From NCBI GenBank assembly GCA_043764015.1, contig JAYUKY010000098.1, positions 1 through 33,327 on the forward strand: a stretch of DNA of 33,327 bases, read 5' to 3'. The stretch comes from JANYGM01 sp043764015 (GTDB lineage Bacteria > Bacteroidota > Bacteroidia > Cytophagales > Thermonemataceae). Positions within the stretch are counted from its first letter, which is position 1, and the number at the start of each line of letters is the position of its first letter. Below, piece by piece: positions 7,066 through 14,283 of the stretch. Position numbers and translations under genes: made by a program. The notes under the pieces were generated by a model that was given only the letters and a program-made list of their open reading frames with translations, was not told where the DNA came from and did no database searches.

Positions 7066-7686
7066 TTATTTAACGCGTTTATATATGTCTTTTCCACCCA
7101 TTCCGCCCATAATTTCAAGTATCAAACCATCTTCATCTAATTGTGAAATACCCCAAGCTTCGTCGTTTTCGTTACCTTTTTCTCCTGCTTGATGTTGGAT
7201 ATAAAGTACATTTTTCCACATACGCATATCCTTAGGCTCGTCAGGTGGTTTTATATATTCAAAAATAGCAGTTTTGATTTTTACGGTTGCATTTTCTTTT
7301 GTACTTTCTGGCGTCATTACCAGTACACCAGTTCTTTCACCACCTTTTCCATCAAAAGTCAATGAAGTTTTTCTACTTGGTTTTCCTTTCTGACCTGATG
7401 GGTCTATTTCGCCCACAAGTTCCCAGCTACCTTTCAAAAGAGCCAATACTTTCTTTTCATTTTCTTTGGAATAAGTACCATTTGGACCAATTAACTCTTT
7501 CATTCTCGTTGTAGCACCGCCTTCTGTGTTATTCTCAGTTTCTTTTGGCATTTCTGCTTCATCTTTTGATTTTTCAATTGTTTCTTTTTCCTTAGAATTA
7601 TCTTTTGATGCTTCTTTTTCAGCATTTTTGCAGGCAAACGTGGCACACATAACGAAAGCCAAAATACCATATTTTACTTTTTTCAT
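7066..7686 (-). CDS. Lipoprotein, lipocalin-like, function unknown
   Basis: A 206-residue protein with a lipoprotein signal peptide: MKKVKYGILAFVMCATFAC, with the lipobox TFAC and Cys19 as the lipidated residue. Residues 20-55 form a charged Lys/Glu linker (KEKETIEKSKDEAEMPKETE). The rest (KVLALLKGSWELVGEIDPSG, then LTFDGKGGE, then IYKRVK at the end) looks like the small lipocalin-like beta-barrel lipoproteins common in Bacteroidota, in which 'GxW' opens the first strand. It converges with alkB across a shared terminator. A -7 box lies about 47-54 bp upstream. Export is clear; ligand and role are unknown. Confidence 0.85.
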   Translation of the reverse strand: MKKVKYGILAFVMCATFACKNAEKEASKDNSKEKETIEKSKDEAEMPKETENNTEGGATTRMKELIGPNGTYSKENEKKVLALLKGSWELVGEIDPSGQKGKPSRKTSLTFDGKGGERTGVLVMTPESTKENATVKIKTAIFEYIKPPDEPKDMRMWKNVLYIQHQAGEKGNENDEAWGISQLDEDGLILEIMGGMGGKDIYKRVK

Positions 7687-7732
7687 AGTTTTGAAAAGAT
7701 TTATTTGTTTTTGATTATTGAATTTTACCTTG

Positions 7733-7740
7733 CAAATTTA
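7733..7740 (-). promoter_or_regulatory. -7 promoter element of the lipoprotein gene
   Basis: CAAATTTA on the plus strand reads TAAATTTG on the minus strand, an exact TAnnTTTG, about 47 bp upstream of the ATG at 7686. No clear -33 element was found. Confidence 0.45.
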
Positions 7741-7829
7741 CAAAAAATAATTTATTTTAGTGTAAAATAAATACTGAATAAAACCATATTTTAATGTAAC
7801 TGTTTAAGTAGATTTTATTTTTGAATTTG

Positions 7830-7868
7830 AAATGTAGGGGCGAACTCCATAGCCTAGCCCCTACATTT
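7830..7868. repeat. GTAGGGGC palindrome between two minus-strand genes
   Basis: AAATGTAGGGGC and its exact complement GCCCCTACATTT enclose a 15-base spacer. It lies 24 bp beyond the stop of the M20 peptidase gene, so it could end that transcript, although no T run follows. Similar TAGGGGCGAAC palindromes are frequent intergenic repeats in other bacteria (from memory). Confidence 0.6.
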
Positions 7869-7892
7869 TAACACGTTTTCACTTTACAACTA

Positions 7893-9272
7893 CTAAGACA
7901 TCATTTTTGTATAGTGTCTGTAGAACGCAGGGATAGTTTCTATTCCTTTGAGAAAGTTAAACACGCCATAATGCTCATTTGGTGAGTGAATAGCATCAGA
8001 ATCTAAGCCAAAACCCATCAAAACAGACTTTAAGCCCAACTCTTTTTCAAATAAAGCCACAATAGGGATACTACCTCCCCCACGAGTAGGAATAGGTTTT
8101 TTGCCCCACACTTCCTCAAAGGCAGCACTTGCAGCCATAAAGCCAACAGAATTAATTGGTGTTACGACAGGATAGCCTCCGTGATGAGGCGTAACGACAA
8201 CTTTCACAGATTTTGGTGCAATACTCTCAAAATGTTTCTGGAAAAGCTCTGCTATCTCTTCTGGTTCTTGGTCTGGAACTAAACGCATACTAATTTTTGC
8301 TGCTGCTTTGGAAGGTAAAACTGTTTTTGCACCCTTTCCTGTGTATCCACCCCAAATACCGTTTACATCAAGTGTAGGACGTATAGAAACACGTTCATTT
8401 GTAGTATATCCAACTTCACCAGACACTTCTGCAATGTCCAAATCTTTCTTATAATCTTCCAAAACAAAAGGAGCTTTAGCAAGTTCTGCACGCTCTTCTA
8501 GGCTTAAATTTTGTACTTTGTCATAAAAATGTGGAATAGTTATCATTCCGTTTTCATCTTTGAGAGAAGCAATCATTTCACACAAAGTATTTATTGGATT
8601 TGCCACGCCACCGCCATAAACGCCTGAATGTAAATCTCGGTTAGGACCAGTAATTTCTACTTCAAGATAAGCCAAACCTCGCAAACCGCTCTCTATTGAA
8701 GGACAATCATTAGCAATTATTCCTGTATCAGAGATAAGTATTACATCAGCCTTCAAACGCTCTTTATTAGCCTTAATAAATGGCTCTAAGTTGCTAGAAC
8801 CACATTCTTCTTCTCCCTCAATCATAAATTTAATGTTGCAAGGCAAAGAATTTGTCTGAAGCATTGCTTCTAATGCCTTAATGTGCATATAAATTTGTCC
8901 CTTGTCATCACAAGCACCACGAGCGTATATAGCCCCGTCTGGGTGCAACGCTGTTTTTTTGATGACTGGCTCAAACGGTGGAGAAGTCCACAACTCATAA
9001 GGGTCAGCAGGTTGCACATCATAATGCCCGTACATCAAAACGGTAGGCAAATTTTTGTTTATAATTTTCTCTGCATAGACAATTGGATGACCTTTTGTTT
9101 CACAAATTTCGGCAAAATCTACGCCAGCGGCAATAAATTTGTCTTTGACAAACTCCGCAGCACGTTTTACGTCAGGTGCAAATTTTTCATCTGTACTAAC
9201 AGACGGAATACGTAGCAAATCTAACAGTTCTGCTATAAATCTTTCTTGGTTTGCTTGAATGTAAGCTTTCAT
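7893..9272 (-). CDS. M20-family dipeptidase
   Basis: A 459-residue zinc peptidase of the M20 (CNDP/PepV-like) family, expected to hydrolyse dipeptides in the cytoplasm. Metal ligands and catalytic residues are in place: YGHYDVQPAD with His near residue 82, ARGACDDKGQ with the bridging Asp near 119, EGEEECGSS with the catalytic Glu pair near 152, SDTG near 180, and a C-terminal His in HSPNEHYG. The inserted dimerisation domain fits the stretch between SGVYGGGVANP and RGGGSIP. There is no signal peptide. Length is normal for the family. The region directly upstream of the ATG holds seven 21-bp tandem repeats, which must lie in its promoter or leader. Confidence 0.95.
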   Translation of the reverse strand: MKAYIQANQERFIAELLDLLRIPSVSTDEKFAPDVKRAAEFVKDKFIAAGVDFAEICETKGHPIVYAEKIINKNLPTVLMYGHYDVQPADPYELWTSPPFEPVIKKTALHPDGAIYARGACDDKGQIYMHIKALEAMLQTNSLPCNIKFMIEGEEECGSSNLEPFIKANKERLKADVILISDTGIIANDCPSIESGLRGLAYLEVEITGPNRDLHSGVYGGGVANPINTLCEMIASLKDENGMITIPHFYDKVQNLSLEERAELAKAPFVLEDYKKDLDIAEVSGEVGYTTNERVSIRPTLDVNGIWGGYTGKGAKTVLPSKAAAKISMRLVPDQEPEEIAELFQKHFESIAPKSVKVVVTPHHGGYPVVTPINSVGFMAASAAFEEVWGKKPIPTRGGGSIPIVALFEKELGLKSVLMGFGLDSDAIHSPNEHYGVFNFLKGIETIPAFYRHYTKMMS

Positions 9273-9294
9273 ATTGTAGATAATTAAATGTAAT

Positions 9295-9441
9295 TTGGGG
9301 GTAAATAAAAGTTATTTGGGTAATAATTAAAATAATTTGGGGGTAAATAAAAGTTATTTAGGTAATAATAAAAATTTTGATGGGGTAAATAAAAGTTATT
9401 TGGGTAATTACATTTATTATTTGGGTAATTACACTTATTAT
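9295..9441. repeat. Seven tandem 21-bp repeats upstream of the M20 peptidase gene
   Basis: Units begin at 9295, 9316, 9337, 9358, 9379, 9400 and 9421. They follow the pattern TTGGG(GG)TAA, an AT-rich middle, then TTAT or TTATTAT. Units 1 and 3 are identical, unit 5 differs from them only in its first bases, and units 6 and 7 differ at one base, so an earlier 42-bp pair also seems to have duplicated. The array starts 22 bp upstream of the ATG at 9272 and fills most of the gap to the next gene. Confidence 0.92.
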
Positions 9442-9467
9442 TTGTAGTTTTTAACTTTAAATGTTGG

Positions 9468-10238
9468 CTATTTATATTGTTTATCTATCTCTAACGAGAT
9501 TTTTTGCATTCTTCTAATGCAAATATTGTACCTTTCAATGATTTCTTCAACGCCTTTAAGTTGTTGTGCGTAACTATAACATTTTTCTGTTGCAACCAAT
9601 TTATAAAAATTGTCAGTAGAATCTGTTTCTTTTATTTTATTATCATTTATATAATTGGTAAACTTCATTTTTCTCTCAATATATCCATCACTGCTGTTAA
9701 GCAAGGAAGGAATATCCTCCTGATACAAGTTTAAGATGTTATTTTGTAGGCTATCACTTTCAATAGTGCTTATTTTACCTGCGCTTTTAAAGCCTTCATA
9801 CCGACTGTTATTTGGCACAAGGCGAGTACTATTAAATAAATATCCCCTACCTATTTTCCGAATGCTATCTATGCTAACAATATCCTTCATTTTAACATTT
9901 GAGATATATGCAAATGCTTTTCCTTGCATACCATAAGATGCTTTATCCTCTTCCATTTCTTTGATATCATTAGTAAAATCAGCTTTAAGCCCAAGTAAAA
10001 ACTTTTTAACATCTTTTTGTTGATTATAGCTATTGATTTGGTCGTTGAGAAGCGTGGAAAGCGTTACACCAATCACGACAACGGCAATATCTAGGAAAAA
10101 AGTCCTAAATTTTTGCAAAAATGTTTCCTTAATTATCTCAATTTTATCTATTTTTGTTTCAATAATTTGGATATTTTGTTCTTCTGATACATTTTGTTTT
10201 GCTATATTTTCTTCTTGATTATTTTCTTGACTTTCCAT
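9468..10238 (-). CDS. Single-TM coiled protein of unknown function
   Basis: A 256-residue protein. A polar, Gln/Glu-rich N-terminus (MESQENNQEENIAKQNVSEE) leads to one membrane helix near residues 46-66 (FFLDIAVVVIGVTLSTLLND), then a mostly helical extracytoplasmic part (NQQKDVKKFLLGLKADFTND and onward). The helix followed by 'IN.YN..K....L..L..D' recalls the DUF6090-like proteins of Bacteroidota, which share a VVIG(I/V) membrane helix and a helical tail; I hold this only loosely. It is followed on the same strand by the M20 gene after the 21-bp repeat array. Function unknown. Confidence 0.75.
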   Translation of the reverse strand: MESQENNQEENIAKQNVSEEQNIQIIETKIDKIEIIKETFLQKFRTFFLDIAVVVIGVTLSTLLNDQINSYNQQKDVKKFLLGLKADFTNDIKEMEEDKASYGMQGKAFAYISNVKMKDIVSIDSIRKIGRGYLFNSTRLVPNNSRYEGFKSAGKISTIESDSLQNNILNLYQEDIPSLLNSSDGYIERKMKFTNYINDNKIKETDSTDNFYKLVATEKCYSYAQQLKGVEEIIERYNICIRRMQKISLEIDKQYK

Positions 10239-10349
10239 ATTGATAGTTTTAATTGATAGTTTTAGGTGTGATACTTGACCGCTTTAATTTCTATTACTTT
10301 TTCTGTTACAAATTTGATTATCATTTTTATTTAAATAAAATTTTACGGT

Positions 10350-10721
10350 TTACCATTTTTTAAATACAAAAAATACCGCTAAAATTATCAAAAGAAAACC
10401 TACAGCGTGATTCCAAGCTAATTTTTCTGTTTTGAAGACAAATACAACTATTAGGGTAAAAACAACCAAAGAAATAATTCCTTGTATAATTTTTAGTTCA
10501 AACAGAGAAAAATCTCCACCATTATCTTTAAACCCAATTTTATTGGCAGGAACTTGAAAAATATACTCAAAAAAAGCAAGTCCCCAACTTATCAAAATAA
10601 CAGAAAAAAGCCCTAGTCCTTGCAAAAAATTTACCTTTTTGACCTGCAAATGCCCATACCAAGCAAGTGTCATAAATATATTTGACAAAATAAGCAATAA
10701 AATTGTATAAAATGCTTTCAT
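10350..10721 (-). CDS. DMT-superfamily membrane protein (DUF486)
   Basis: A 123-residue protein with four hydrophobic helices (about residues 4-21, 34-54, 75-96 and 104-121). The start MKAFYTILLLILSNIFMTLAWYGHL and the motif SWGLAFFEYIFQVPANKIG are typical of the small DUF486/DMT_6 family, related to drug/metabolite transporters. It is a full-length single-domain member. A transport role is assumed from the superfamily; no substrate is known. Its start is divergent from lpxD, sharing a 112-bp gap. Confidence 0.9.
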   Translation of the reverse strand: MKAFYTILLLILSNIFMTLAWYGHLQVKKVNFLQGLGLFSVILISWGLAFFEYIFQVPANKIGFKDNGGDFSLFELKIIQGIISLVVFTLIVVFVFKTEKLAWNHAVGFLLIILAVFFVFKKW

Positions 10722-10771
10722 TCGTGGTTTAGTTTTTGAGAATATTTTTAATAGAAACTAAATAAAAATAC

Positions 10772-10779
10772 TAAATTTG
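10772..10779 (+). promoter_or_regulatory. -7 promoter element of lpxD
   Basis: TAAATTTG, an exact TAnnTTTG, lies 55 bp upstream of the lpxD ATG in the divergent gap. No convincing -33 box at the usual distance. Confidence 0.4.
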
Positions 10780-10833
10780 TAGAATTATCAATTTTATGTA
10801 CAAATTTAGCACAAATTTATAGAATAGCAATAT

Positions 10834-11871
10834 ATGGAATTTAGTTTACAGCAAATAGCACACATACTTGGTGGGAAAGTTCAAGGAAATGAGAATTTAA
10901 AAATCAATAATTTAAGCAAAATTCAGGAGGCAAAAAGCGGTGAAATAGCGTTTTTGTCTAACCTCAAATATGAGCCTTTTATCTATACCACAAATGCTAC
11001 TGCCGTTATTGTGGGAGAGGATTTTGTGCCAAAACAACCCATAAATGCTGCGCTGATTATTGTTAAAGATGCTTATACCGCTTTTTCTTTGCTTTTAGAA
11101 GAGTACCATAAAATCATTACTTTTGCCAAAAAAGGCATAGAACAACCTGTTTTTTTGGGTGAAGATACACAAATTGGAGATAAAATTTATCTTGGTGCGT
11201 TCACCTACATTGGAAATAAGGCACAAATAGGTGAAAATTGCAAAATTTATCCACAAACTTATATTGGCAACAACGTAAAAATAGGAAAAAACACTATCAT
11301 TTATGCTGGTGCTAAGATTTATGCAGATACAATTATTGGTGAAAACTGTATTATTCACTCTGGCGCAGTGATTGGTAGTGATGGTTTTGGTTTTGCACCA
11401 CAACCTGATGGGAGCTATAAAACTATTCCGCAAATAGGGAACGTCATCATAGAAAATAATGTAAGTATTGGTGCAAATACGGTCATAGATTGTGCTACAA
11501 TGGGTTCTACGCTTATTTGTGAGGGTGTGAAGTTGGATAATTTGATACAAATTGCGCACAATGTTATTCTTAGAAAAAATACTGTTGTTGCGGCACAAGC
11601 AGGCATTTCTGGCTCTACAGAGCTTGGTGAAAATTGCGTTATTGCTGGTCAGGTAGGTATTGCGGGACATTTGAAGTTAGGCAACCGCACAAGTGTAGGC
11701 GCACAATCAGGTGTAGGAAAAGATACAGAAGATGGCAAAAACATACAAGGTTATCCTGCTTTTGAAATAATGAAATTCCAGCGTTCTACTGCACTTTTTA
11801 GAAAACTTCCAGACATACAAAAGCAAATCAATGATATTGAAAAAAAATTAAAAGAGTTACTTGATGTATGA
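10834..11871 (+). CDS. lpxD: UDP-3-O-(3-hydroxyacyl)glucosamine N-acyltransferase
   Basis: A 345-residue enzyme of lipid A synthesis. It transfers a hydroxyacyl chain from acyl-ACP to the amine of UDP-3-O-acyl-glucosamine. The N-terminal uridine-binding domain (about residues 1-100, with LSKIQEAKSGEIAFLSN) is followed by a long left-handed beta-helix of hexapeptide repeats (IGENCKIYPQTYIGNNVKIG and onward). The catalytic histidine is His242 in LIQIAHNVILRKNT, close to His239 of the E. coli enzyme. A C-terminal helix (residues 325-345) completes the family's trimer-forming end. It stands alone here, without the usual lpxA, lpxC, fabZ or bamA neighbours, so its genomic context is unlike the classical lipid A cluster. 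The assignment is secure. Confidence 0.96.
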   Translation: MEFSLQQIAHILGGKVQGNENLKINNLSKIQEAKSGEIAFLSNLKYEPFIYTTNATAVIVGEDFVPKQPINAALIIVKDAYTAFSLLLEEYHKIITFAKKGIEQPVFLGEDTQIGDKIYLGAFTYIGNKAQIGENCKIYPQTYIGNNVKIGKNTIIYAGAKIYADTIIGENCIIHSGAVIGSDGFGFAPQPDGSYKTIPQIGNVIIENNVSIGANTVIDCATMGSTLICEGVKLDNLIQIAHNVILRKNTVVAAQAGISGSTELGENCVIAGQVGIAGHLKLGNRTSVGAQSGVGKDTEDGKNIQGYPAFEIMKFQRSTALFRKLPDIQKQINDIEKKLKELLDV

Positions 11872-11883
11872 TTTTTGCCATTT

Positions 11884-11928
11884 ATTCGTGCATTCGTGAC
11901 ATCATTTTTTGCCACGAATACACGAATA
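11884..11928. repeat. ATTCGTGCATTCGTG palindrome, single copy left of the GxxExxY gene
   Basis: ATTCGTGCATTCGTGAC pairs with GCCACGAATACACGAAT across a T-rich loop. The same palindrome makes up the array at 12357-12835, so the GxxExxY gene (11971-12345) lies between two blocks of one repeat family. As a hairpin 13 bp after the lpxD stop it might also end that transcript. Confidence 0.8.
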
Positions 11929-11970
11929 CTTTGTTTGTATCTTCAAAAAATCTTACCAATAAAAGACTAA

Positions 11971-12345
11971 ATGGAAAATATTATTTATAAAGAAGAAAGC
12001 TATCAAATTGTAGGAAAATGTATGGAAGTGCATAATAATTTAGGAGCAGGATTTCTTGAGATAGTTTATAAAGATGCTTTAGAATGGGAATTTAGAAAAG
12101 CGGGAATACATTACGAAAGAGAAAAAGAGTATTCAGTTAATTACAAAGAAATTATTTTGCCTCACAAATTTTATGCAGATTTTGTAATTTTTGACAAGAT
12201 AATTTTAGAAGTAAAAGGCGTTTCAGGTATTTCTGATGTGTTTGTTGCGCAATGCTTAAACTATTTGAAAGTGTCTGAAAATAAACTTGCTCTGCTTGTA
12301 AATTTTGGAGAGCCTAGATTAAATTATCAAAGAATTGTACTATAA
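11971..12345 (+). CDS. GxxExxY protein (PD-(D/E)XK nuclease-like fold)
   Basis: A complete 124-residue member of the GxxExxY family. The naming motif is seen as GFLEIVY at about residues 28-34, and the nuclease-like core as YADFVIFDKIILEVKG (Asp then E-x-K) near residues 69-84. The PD-(D/E)XK fold suggests nucleic-acid binding or cleavage, but no activity is established that I know of. These proteins occur patchily in bacteria, sometimes beside repeats or in mobile settings. Here the gene is flanked on both sides by the same ATTCGTG palindrome family, which hints at a joined mobile unit (inference). No partner gene is present. Confidence 0.92.
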   Translation: MENIIYKEESYQIVGKCMEVHNNLGAGFLEIVYKDALEWEFRKAGIHYEREKEYSVNYKEIILPHKFYADFVIFDKIILEVKGVSGISDVFVAQCLNYLKVSENKLALLVNFGEPRLNYQRIVL

Positions 12346-12356
12346 CGGTTAATACC

Positions 12357-12835
12357 ATAAACGCACGAATAAAAGTAATGTTATAAACAAAACATTCGTG
12401 TATTCGTGGCAAAAAATTGATGCCACGAATGCACGAATAAAAAAATAATATTCAAATGTACGAATAAAGAATATTCGTGTATTCGTGGCAAAAAAATTGA
12501 TGCCACGAATGCACGAATAAAAAATAATCTTACAAATGCATGAATAAAGAACATTCGTGCATTCATGGCAAAAAAATTGATGCCACGAATGCACGAATAA
12601 AAAATAATCTTACAAATGCACGAATAAAGAACATTCGTGCATTCATGGCAAAAAATTGATGCCACGAATGCACGAATAAAAAATAATCTTACAAATGCAC
12701 GAATAAAGAACATTCGTTTATTCGTGGCAAAAAAATTGATGCCACGAATACACGAATAAAAAATAATCTTACAAATGCACGAATAAAGAACATTCGTGTA
12801 TTCGTGGCAAAAATGATGTTACAAATCTGCGAATA
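12357..12835. repeat. Tandem array of about six 80-bp hairpin repeats
   Basis: The word GCCACGAAT recurs at 12422, 12502, 12582, 12661 and 12741, giving periods of 80, 80, 79 and 80 bp, with a shortened unit at 12357-12421. Each unit holds two hairpins: ATTCGTGCATTCGTGGCA facing TGCCACGAATGCACGAAT across an A-rich loop, and TGCACGAAT facing ATTCGTGCA across AAAGAAC. Variants such as GTGCATTCAT and GTGTATTCGT appear between units. There are no unique spacers, so this is not a CRISPR array. Two minus-strand open frames over it are by-products of the repeats. The array fills the gap before the serine hydrolase gene. Confidence 0.93.
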
Positions 12836-12849
12836 AAATTGTACTTAAA

Positions 12850-14283
12850 ATGATAAAAAACATCAGAAAAATACTCCTTATTTTTTTATTTTTATTCAGT
12901 TTTGAGGCAATAGCTCAAGATTTGAAATCAAAATTAGATACTAATTTGCTTAATATTCGTATTCCGCAAATGATGGATAGTGCAAGCGTTCCTGCGCTTT
13001 CTGTGGGCATTATCAAAAAAGGAAAGCTCGTTTGGAGCAAAAATTTTGGTATAAAAAGTCTTCAAACCAAAGAAAAAGTTGCCCCCAATACACTTTTTGA
13101 GGCAGCATCTCTGACCAAACCAATGTTTTCATATATTGCTCTGCAAATGGTCAATGAAGGTAAAATCTCACTTGATACGCCACTTGTACGTTATGTGAGC
13201 GAGAAAATCATTGAATCAGAATTCTTATTTTACAAGATAAACGACCCACGTTTTCGCAAAATAACCGCTAGAATGTGCCTTTCACATTCTGCGGGTCTCC
13301 CAAATGGACGCACTTATTACGGTTTGCCACTTGCTTTTGAGCCTGCAACAGATATGAGCTATTCTGGTGAAGGTATTGGTTATCTGCAACTTATCATAGA
13401 AAAACTAACCAATACACGCATAGATTTGCTGATGCAACGCTACATTTTTGAACCTTTGGATATGAAAAATAGCTATATGGTTTGGGCTGATAGTCTTGCA
13501 CCTCGTATGTGTTTTGCACACGGAAGTCAGGGTTATTGCGTTTATTATAACCGTAATTTTAAGCCTTATGGCTCTTACACGCTCGTTACGAATGGAGAAG
13601 ATTATGGTAAATTTTTGGCTTCTATGCTCAATCAGGAAGGTTTAAAAAAAGATTTATATACTGAAATGTGGCAACCGCAAAGCAAGGCAAAAACAGGACA
13701 TTTAGCTTCTTTGTCGTGGGGCTTGGGTGTGGGTGTGTACGACTCAAAAATGGGGAGAGCTTTTTGGCATTGGGGAGATTTAGGAACATCAAAAGCCTAT
13801 ATGATGGGCTTTCCAGACGAGCAGGCAGGCGTAGTTTTCTTTGGGAATAGTGCTAATACGCTCAATATGGCACTTCAATTGCTTGCTGAAACTGTTGGCG
13901 GAGAACACAAACAATTTAATGTTTTGAATATTGCACAATATAATGACCCCGTTATTTTGCTTGGAAAATATTTTAGTACACAAAATTTTGATGCTTTTTT
14001 ACAAAAATTAAATGGTTATGTTCTCTCCAAAGAAAGTAGGTTTAATGAAGCCATTTTAAATACTATTGGGAATAATTTTATTAAGATGAACAAACACAAG
14101 GAAGCGTTACAAGTATTTAAAATCAACTTTTTGCTTTATCCAAATGCGTTTAATGTATATGATAGTTTGGGGGAGGCTTTTCTCAAAAACAATAATAAAA
14201 TAGCTGCAAAGCAATATTTTCTAATGGCTTTGGAGAAAAATCCAAACAACCAAAATGCAAAAAATAAACTGAAAACACTATGA
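12850..14283 (+). CDS. Secreted serine hydrolase (beta-lactamase/class C family) with TPR tail
   Basis: A 477-residue exported enzyme of the AmpC/esterase EstB-like serine hydrolases. The signal peptide is MIKNIRKILLIFLFLFSFEA, ending at IA-Q. The active-site SxxK is SLTK (Ser87, Lys90), the Tyr motif is YSG (Tyr171), and the third motif is HWGDLG (His307), the usual HxG replacement for KTG. After the catalytic domain, from about residue 385, come TPR-like helices (residues 414-475, LLYPNAFNVYDSLGEAFLKN and KQYFLMALEKNPNNQNAKNK). The stop overlaps the start of the next gene by 4 bp (ATGA), implying translational coupling. Substrate unknown: peptidoglycan-type peptides or esters are possible, and lactamase activity is not implied. 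Confidence 0.92.
   Translation: MIKNIRKILLIFLFLFSFEAIAQDLKSKLDTNLLNIRIPQMMDSASVPALSVGIIKKGKLVWSKNFGIKSLQTKEKVAPNTLFEAASLTKPMFSYIALQMVNEGKISLDTPLVRYVSEKIIESEFLFYKINDPRFRKITARMCLSHSAGLPNGRTYYGLPLAFEPATDMSYSGEGIGYLQLIIEKLTNTRIDLLMQRYIFEPLDMKNSYMVWADSLAPRMCFAHGSQGYCVYYNRNFKPYGSYTLVTNGEDYGKFLASMLNQEGLKKDLYTEMWQPQSKAKTGHLASLSWGLGVGVYDSKMGRAFWHWGDLGTSKAYMMGFPDEQAGVVFFGNSANTLNMALQLLAETVGGEHKQFNVLNIAQYNDPVILLGKYFSTQNFDAFLQKLNGYVLSKESRFNEAILNTIGNNFIKMNKHKEALQVFKINFLLYPNAFNVYDSLGEAFLKNNNKIAAKQYFLMALEKNPNNQNAKNKLKTL

Noticed and set aside
11095..11670. 191-codon open frame opposite lpxD
   Set aside because: Shadow of the hexapeptide repeats on the other strand; Asn/Thr/Cys-rich, no recognisable domain.
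12349..12713. Two overlapping minus-strand open frames rich in Phe, Ile and Cys
   Set aside because: They are translations of the 80-bp repeat array; the protein repeats simply mirror the DNA repeat.
12357..12835. CRISPR array
   Set aside because: The whole 80-bp unit repeats with no unique spacers, and there are no cas genes. The same reasoning applies to the 21-bp repeats at 9295-9441.
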